The position numbers and the translations under genes were made by a program. From JAJFJD01 sp965228695 (GTDB lineage: Bacteria > Pseudomonadota > Alphaproteobacteria > UBA8366), in assembly GCA_965228695.1 (NCBI GenBank), contig CBDDIB010000002.1, forward strand, positions 3,100,001-3,164,000: DNA of 64,000 nt, read 5' to 3'. Shown here in pieces: positions 60,085 to 64,000 of the stretch; positions within the stretch are counted from its first letter, which is position 1, and every line of letters begins with the position of its first letter. The notes under the pieces are model-generated. The model was not told the origin of the DNA. It ran no database searches and was given only the letters and a program-made list of their open reading frames with translations.

Positions 60085-60840
60085 ATGAGCTTCGAGCCGA
60101 CCCTTGAGACGCTGCTCTACGTGGCGTTCGTGTTTGTCCTGAGCGGCGCCGTAAAGGGCGTGCTCGGGATCGGCTTGCCCCTGGTCAGCCTACCCCTGCT
60201 TGCCGGCACGATGGGGCCGGTCACCGCGATGGCCTATATGGTCGTCCCGACCTTTGCAGTGAACCTGTGGCAGGTGATCCAGAGCGGGTATCTGACCGGG
60301 GCGTTCAAGCGCTTCTGGACCGCCTATCCGCTGGCCATTCTCGGGGTCGCCATCGGCTTGTCGTTCCTGACCCGGATGGATGCGGGCACCTTGACCGCGA
60401 TGGTCGGTGTGCTGGTCATCTTCGTGTCGGTGAGCCAACTCTTTCCGCTGCGGCTGTCCGTGCCGCACGGCTTCGAGCCGTGGACCACACCGATTGTCGG
60501 GCTGTTTTCCGGCATGCTCGGCGGTTTGTCGAGTTTCCTCGGTCCGTTCATGGTGATTTATCTCGTGGCGCTGCGGGTTTCCAAGGATCAGTTCGTCGGT
60601 GCGATCGCGTTGTTCTATCTGATCGCAGGCATCCCGTTCTTCGGCGGGTTGGCGGTAAGCGGCAAGCTTGGCGTGGAAGAGTTGATCGGGTCGACGGCCG
60701 CATCGGTGATGATCCTGATCGGTGTGGTCGGCGGGCAATGGGTGCGAAAGCGGGTATCGCCGGAACTCTTCCGCAAAGCGGTCCTGATCATGCTCATCGC
60801 GATCGGTGCGAATATGATCCGAAAAGGATTGATGGCGTGA
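60085..60840 (+). CDS. TSUP/TauE-SafE family permease, copy 1 of tandem
   Basis: 251-residue membrane protein with about eight hydrophobic segments. Signatures are GAVKGVLGIGLPLVSLPLLA near residue 20 and GLFSGMLGGLSSFLGPFMVI in the middle. It is divergent from the Rieske gene and is followed 25 bp later by a paralogue, so the two may be co-expressed. Substrates of the family include sulfite, sulfoacetate and other organic acids. A third TSUP protein is encoded near xsc. Confidence 0.88.
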   Translation: MSFEPTLETLLYVAFVFVLSGAVKGVLGIGLPLVSLPLLAGTMGPVTAMAYMVVPTFAVNLWQVIQSGYLTGAFKRFWTAYPLAILGVAIGLSFLTRMDAGTLTAMVGVLVIFVSVSQLFPLRLSVPHGFEPWTTPIVGLFSGMLGGLSSFLGPFMVIYLVALRVSKDQFVGAIALFYLIAGIPFFGGLAVSGKLGVEELIGSTAASVMILIGVVGGQWVRKRVSPELFRKAVLIMLIAIGANMIRKGLMA

Positions 60841-60865
60841 GGCTCCGTTTGCCCCGGTTGACGCC

Positions 60866-61618
60866 ATGATCGATCTCGGTTTGTCCCATCTCGCCTTGGC
60901 TTTTGTCTTCTGCGCCTTCCTCGTGGCGGGGACGGTAAAGGGCGTGATCGGCGCCGGCTTGCCGATGGTGGCTGTCCCGACCATCGCCATGGTGCTCGAC
61001 CCCGCGATTTCCGTCGCCATCCTGATCGTGCCGGTCGTCGTCTCGAACGTCTGGCAGGGCGTGCAGGGCGGGCTCTACCGCGATGCCCTCCGGCGGTTCT
61101 GGCCGTTTCTGCTCTGCCTGTCCATTTTCGTGTACGGCGGCGCACAGGTGCTCTCGAAGGCCGATCCGCGGGTGATGTCGCTGGTGATGGGATGCGTCGT
61201 CATCGTGATCTGCGCGGTGCAGCTTCTGATGGGGCGCATTACGATCCCGGTCAGGACCCAACGTTGGCTCAACCCGATCGCCGGCGCCGTGTGCGGCGTC
61301 TTCGGCGGTGTCGCGGGGATGCTGGCGATGACGATTGTTTATTCCGCGGCGTTGCGACTCCCAAAGGATTTGCTGATCAGTCTGCTTGCGTTGATCGCGC
61401 TCTGCGGGACGACGCCGCTTTATGTCAATCTGATCCTCAACGATGTCCTGGGGTGGCGCGAGATCGGCTTGTCGGCCTTGGGCCTAGTGCCGGTCCTGGC
61501 GGGCATGGCGGCCGGCAAACGGATTCGCGACCGCATCTCGCAGGACAGCTTCGAGCGCATCCTCTTGGTTGCTCTCGTCGTCATTGGCCTGAACCTGATC
61601 CGCAAAGGACTGTTCTAG
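60866..61618 (+). CDS. TSUP/TauE-SafE family permease, copy 2 of tandem
   Basis: 250-residue membrane protein similar in layout to the gene before it: AGTVKGVIGAGLPMVAVPTI, VCGVFGGVAGMLAMTIVYSA and the end LNLIRKGLF, parallel to NMIRKGLMA in copy 1. The resemblance points to a gene duplication. The last 4 bp overlap the stop of the HD hydrolase gene on the other strand. Two similar small TSUP proteins could form a heterodimer. Confidence 0.88.
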   Translation: MIDLGLSHLALAFVFCAFLVAGTVKGVIGAGLPMVAVPTIAMVLDPAISVAILIVPVVVSNVWQGVQGGLYRDALRRFWPFLLCLSIFVYGGAQVLSKADPRVMSLVMGCVVIVICAVQLLMGRITIPVRTQRWLNPIAGAVCGVFGGVAGMLAMTIVYSAALRLPKDLLISLLALIALCGTTPLYVNLILNDVLGWREIGLSALGLVPVLAGMAAGKRIRDRISQDSFERILLVALVVIGLNLIRKGLF

Positions 61619-62199
61619 GTCTTCTCCGGGTATAGGCTTTTGAACCGCTGCACGAAACGTGATTTCACGGTGACAGCGGGCACGGGCGTTAGCTGAATTT
61701 TCGGCAGCCGCTGATACCGGCCGAAGAAACGCCGCGCCTCGGCCTCGGTGAATCCGGCAAGCTGCACGGCTTCCAGGAAGGCCGACATCCGGTCCGCGCG
61801 TTTGATCAGTTTCGACACTTTCGCGGGGAGCGTCGCGGGCAGCCCAAAGCGGATGTGAATGGCCGTCAATAGCTTGTTCTCGAGCGACTTGTAATCGAGC
61901 CCGACCGCGGCCTTGAACGGTGATATCAGGTCGCCGATCACATATTCCGGCGAATCGTGCAACAGCGCCGCCAACCGCCATTGCGGGGCCAGTTTGGGAT
62001 CGATGAACCCACAGAGTTCGTCCACGAGCAAGGAATGTTGCGCGACCGAGAACGCCGACCGGCCTGCCGTCTGTCCATTCCACCGCGCGACCCGTGACAG
62101 GCCGTGGGCGATGTCCTCGATTTCCACGTCGAGCGGGGACGGGTCGAGCAAATCGAGCCGCCGCCCGCTCAGCATCCGCTGCCAGGCGCGTGCTGCCAT
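61615..62199 (-). CDS. HD-domain phosphohydrolase (YfbR-like)
   Basis: 194 residues with a helical HD fold. Metal ligands are in FSVAQHSLLVDELCGF and ALLHDSPEYVIGDLISPFKA (the HD pair), then a later Asp in KRADRMSAFLEAVQ. Members hydrolyse 5'-nucleotides (YfbR) or other phosphate esters. Short overlap with the convergent TSUP gene. It is 21 bp after the small secreted protein gene upstream, on the same strand. Confidence 0.85.
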   Translation of the reverse strand: MAARAWQRMLSGRRLDLLDPSPLDVEIEDIAHGLSRVARWNGQTAGRSAFSVAQHSLLVDELCGFIDPKLAPQWRLAALLHDSPEYVIGDLISPFKAAVGLDYKSLENKLLTAIHIRFGLPATLPAKVSKLIKRADRMSAFLEAVQLAGFTEAEARRFFGRYQRLPKIQLTPVPAVTVKSRFVQRFKSLYPEKT

Positions 62200-62219
62200 A
62201 TCGGTTTACGGCCCTCGGA

Positions 62220-62504
62220 TCAGATCGTCTTGCCGCTCGGCGGCTCGTCGGCACCCGGCTCGGGCAGCCGCTTCGGCCCGGTACCCTTCTTCCGGCGGAT
62301 GATGATGTCGCCATCCTCGGTGATCTCGGGCGTTTCGTATTGCGGGATCGACCGCATCAGCGATTCGAGCGCGCGGACCATCTTGTCCAATCCTTCGGCG
62401 GCGAGGCGCGACGGATCGTCTTTCTGGTCGGCGGCGTGCGCCGGCATCGCGACTATTGCGGACAGCGTGGCGGCGAGACAGGCGTTGCGGAACGGCGTTA
62501 GCAT
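62220..62504 (-). CDS. Small secreted protein of unknown function
   Basis: 94 residues. Signal peptide LTPFRNACLAATLSAIVAMP with cleavage at AHA-AD; mature part has EGLDKMVRALESLMRSIPQY, then EITEDGDIIIRRKK and a charged, Pro-rich end. The pattern LESLMRSIPxYxxPEI-DGDIIIRR is seen in short secreted proteins of Rhodospirillales, function unknown. It is transcribed ahead of the HD hydrolase gene (21 bp) and is divergent from the aspartate dehydrogenase gene. Confidence 0.75.
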   Translation of the reverse strand: MLTPFRNACLAATLSAIVAMPAHAADQKDDPSRLAAEGLDKMVRALESLMRSIPQYETPEITEDGDIIIRRKKGTGPKRLPEPGADEPPSGKTI

Positions 62505-62582
62505 GGAATATCAGCCCTTTCGCGGGTAAGGTTATCACCCTCATATCGGTATCATACACTGTAAATCAATCAGGAGAATGGG

Positions 62583-63404
62583 ATGAACGCCAACGGAGCG
62601 GGTTATCGCGTGGCACTCGGCGGTTTGGGCGCGATCGGATTGAAGGTCGCCCGTGCGCTGGACGATGGCATTCCCGGCCTGACCTTGACCGCCGTATCCG
62701 CGAACAATCGCGAGGCGGCGGCGGAGCGCATGTCCGACTTCAAGGCGCCGCCGCCGGTGATGGGATTGGGCGATCTGGCGGATCATGCCGATGTGATCAT
62801 CGAATGCGCGCCTGCGGCGGTTTTCGATGAGATTGCGGAGGCCGCGATCGAGGCGGGCAAGATCTTCATGCCGTTGTCCTGTGCCGCCTTGCTGTCGCGC
62901 CCGCATCTCGAAAAGCGCGCCGCGGAGACCGGCGCCCGCATCATCGTGCCGACCGGCGCGCTGGTCGGGTTCGACGCGGTGCGCGGTGCGGCCGAGGGCG
63001 GCATCAACTCGGTCACCATGAAGACCGAAAAGCCGCCGAAAAGCGTCAAGGACGCGCCCTATCTCGCCGAGCACGGCATCGACGTCGGCAATCTGACGGA
63101 ACCGCTGCAAATTTTCAAAGGGTCGGCGCGCGACGCCGCCGTCGGATTTCCGGCCAACGTCAACGTGGCCGCGGCGCTCAGCATGGCGGGCATCGGGCCG
63201 GACGAAACGACGATCGAGATCTGGGCCGACCCGGATCAGCCGCGCAACAAGCACACGATTTCGGTGGATGCGACCTCGACGCGCTTCACCATGGTGATCG
63301 AGGGCATCCCGACACCGGACAATCCGGCGACTGGCCTGTTGACGCCGCTGAGCGTCATCGCGACGCTGCGCGGGTTGACGAGCACCCTGCGCGTCGGGAC
63401 CTAG
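62583..63404 (+). CDS. nadX: L-aspartate dehydrogenase-like protein (NadX family)
   Basis: 273 residues. The NAD(P)-binding N-terminus VALGGLGAIGLKVARALDDG, the middle HADVIIECAPAAVFDEIAEA and PTGALVGFDAVRGAAEGGIN, and the C-terminal SARDAAVGFPANVNVAAALS, AGIGPDETTIEIWADPDQPR are all characteristic of aspartate dehydrogenase. These oxidise L-aspartate to iminoaspartate for NAD synthesis, or act in amino acid degradation. Ribosome site CAGGAGA before ATG 62583. Convergent with the MFS gene, 3 bp from its stop. Confidence 0.87.
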   Translation: MNANGAGYRVALGGLGAIGLKVARALDDGIPGLTLTAVSANNREAAAERMSDFKAPPPVMGLGDLADHADVIIECAPAAVFDEIAEAAIEAGKIFMPLSCAALLSRPHLEKRAAETGARIIVPTGALVGFDAVRGAAEGGINSVTMKTEKPPKSVKDAPYLAEHGIDVGNLTEPLQIFKGSARDAAVGFPANVNVAAALSMAGIGPDETTIEIWADPDQPRNKHTISVDATSTRFTMVIEGIPTPDNPATGLLTPLSVIATLRGLTSTLRVGT

Positions 63405-63407
63405 CGG

Positions 63408-64000
63408 CTAGGCGGGCGCCGGCTGCGGCCGCGTCATCAGGAGTTGGAACGCACCGATCAGGCAGAGCGCCGCCAACAGGTAGAACGCCCAGTAATATTC
63501 TCCGGTGCCCGCAACGATGCCCCCGAAGATGAGCGGCATGGTCATGATGCCGCCATAGGTGAAGAACTGGCCGCCGCCGCTGGCGTCGGCCGCCTGATCG
63601 TCGGGCACGAGTCGCACGATCTCGGAAAAGAACAGTCCGACCCAGCCGTTGGCGCTCAATCCCAATAGCGTGGAAACCGCGATCAGCGCCGCGAAGGGCC
63701 AAGCGGACTCGAACCGGGCCGTCAAGGCGAACCCGATGGCCATGCAGATACCGGTTAGGATCAGGATCGTCCGCGAACTCAGCACGCGTTCGGCGATGAC
63801 GCCCCAGAACAGCCGGATCGGGATCCCGCAGCCACTGAAAATGGCGTAGAGCAACCCGGCACTCGCGATCGACAGGGCGACCCGCTCGGTCAGGAAGACC
63901 ACGAAATACGATGCGAAAGTCACCTGCGCACCCGCATAGATAAACCCCATCACGGCTAAGGCGCGCAGGTCGGCGCGGCTGACCGCGATGCGCAGCGGCT
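63408..64000 (-). CDS. MFS transporter (5' part outside window)
   Basis: The minus strand remains open to the window edge; the visible 196 codons form the C-terminal half of a major-facilitator permease, with six helices (GFIYAGAQVTFASYFVVFLT, SAGLLYAIFSGCGIPIRLFW, TILILTGICMAIGFALTA, FAALIAVSTLLGLSANGWVG, FFTYGGIMTMPLIFGGIVAG, WAFYLLAALCLIGAFQLLM). A GTG/ATG pair at 63950-63953 could be read as a start, but the frame upstream (PLRIAVSRADLRALA) continues as a normal inter-domain linker and is not a start region. Substrate unknown. Confidence 0.85.
   Translation of the reverse strand, partial: PLRIAVSRADLRALAVMGFIYAGAQVTFASYFVVFLTERVALSIASAGLLYAIFSGCGIPIRLFWGVIAERVLSSRTILILTGICMAIGFALTARFESAWPFAALIAVSTLLGLSANGWVGLFFSEIVRLVPDDQAADASGGGQFFTYGGIMTMPLIFGGIVAGTGEYYWAFYLLAALCLIGAFQLLMTRPQPAPA

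Overview
The window is a 64 kb chromosomal segment from a GC-rich alphaproteobacterium, most likely Rhodospirillales-like. This rests on the full hopanoid gene set (hpnA, C, D, E, G, H, M and shc) interleaved with dxs, ispG and ispH, and on the many solute-binding-protein transporters and TSUP exporters; it is inferred from gene content, not from a phylogeny. I see no phage, insertion sequence, CRISPR array, tRNA or rRNA.

Region 1 (1-15 kb) is dominated by C2/C3 sulfonate chemistry. A phosphosulfolactate synthase (ComA family) is followed 3 bp later by a ComC/LDH2-type dehydrogenase. Further on lie xsc (sulfoacetaldehyde acetyltransferase), a Pta-like phosphotransacylase, an IclR regulator, a TauE/SafE exporter and an omega-amino acid:pyruvate aminotransferase. 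A possible route is taurine to sulfoacetaldehyde to acetyl phosphate to acetyl-CoA, with sulfite exported. Also here are a gamma-glutamyltransferase, an LLM flavoprotein, a VUT-family preQ0 transporter, queC, a cold-shock protein and a HAD phosphatase. Three genes on the minus strand (LLM, queC, pta) each carry a single-base frameshift within about 2 kb, either recent decay or local sequence error.

Region 2 (15-32 kb) is a hopanoid/isoprenoid island: hpnM; a nucleotidyltransferase, a CDP-alcohol phosphatidyltransferase-like protein, hpnA and a second CDP-alcohol phosphatidyltransferase-like protein; ispH; hpnH; then on the minus strand hpnG, shc, hpnE, hpnD, dxs, a PhyH-type dioxygenase and hpnC; then ispG. 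It spans MEP-pathway precursor supply, squalene formation by HpnCDE, cyclisation by Shc and side-chain building by HpnH/HpnG. The nucleotidyltransferase/CDP-alcohol pair of genes around hpnA is the most interesting unexplained part, because both transferase-like proteins lack the last catalytic aspartate of their family motif.

Region 3 (32-44 kb) is mixed metabolism: VOC and MOSC proteins, a HyuA/HyuB hydantoinase/oxoprolinase pair, a small secreted protein, a proline-rich micro-ORF divergent from a six-BON-domain periplasmic protein, a ferritin-like protein, a crotonase, an MDR oxidoreductase and an acyl-CoA carboxyltransferase.

Region 4 (44-58 kb) holds two transport operons. The first is a TctBAC transporter with a DUF3604 protein and a sulfatase, divergent from a LysR regulator across a 26-bp near-perfect palindrome. 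The second is a peptide-type ABC importer with a metallophosphodiesterase gene at its end and a strong 15-bp hairpin after the binding-protein gene.

Region 5 (58-64 kb) has a ferredoxin reductase with a Rieske ferredoxin, tandem TSUP permeases, an HD hydrolase, a small secreted protein, an L-aspartate dehydrogenase-like gene and an MFS transporter that runs off the window.
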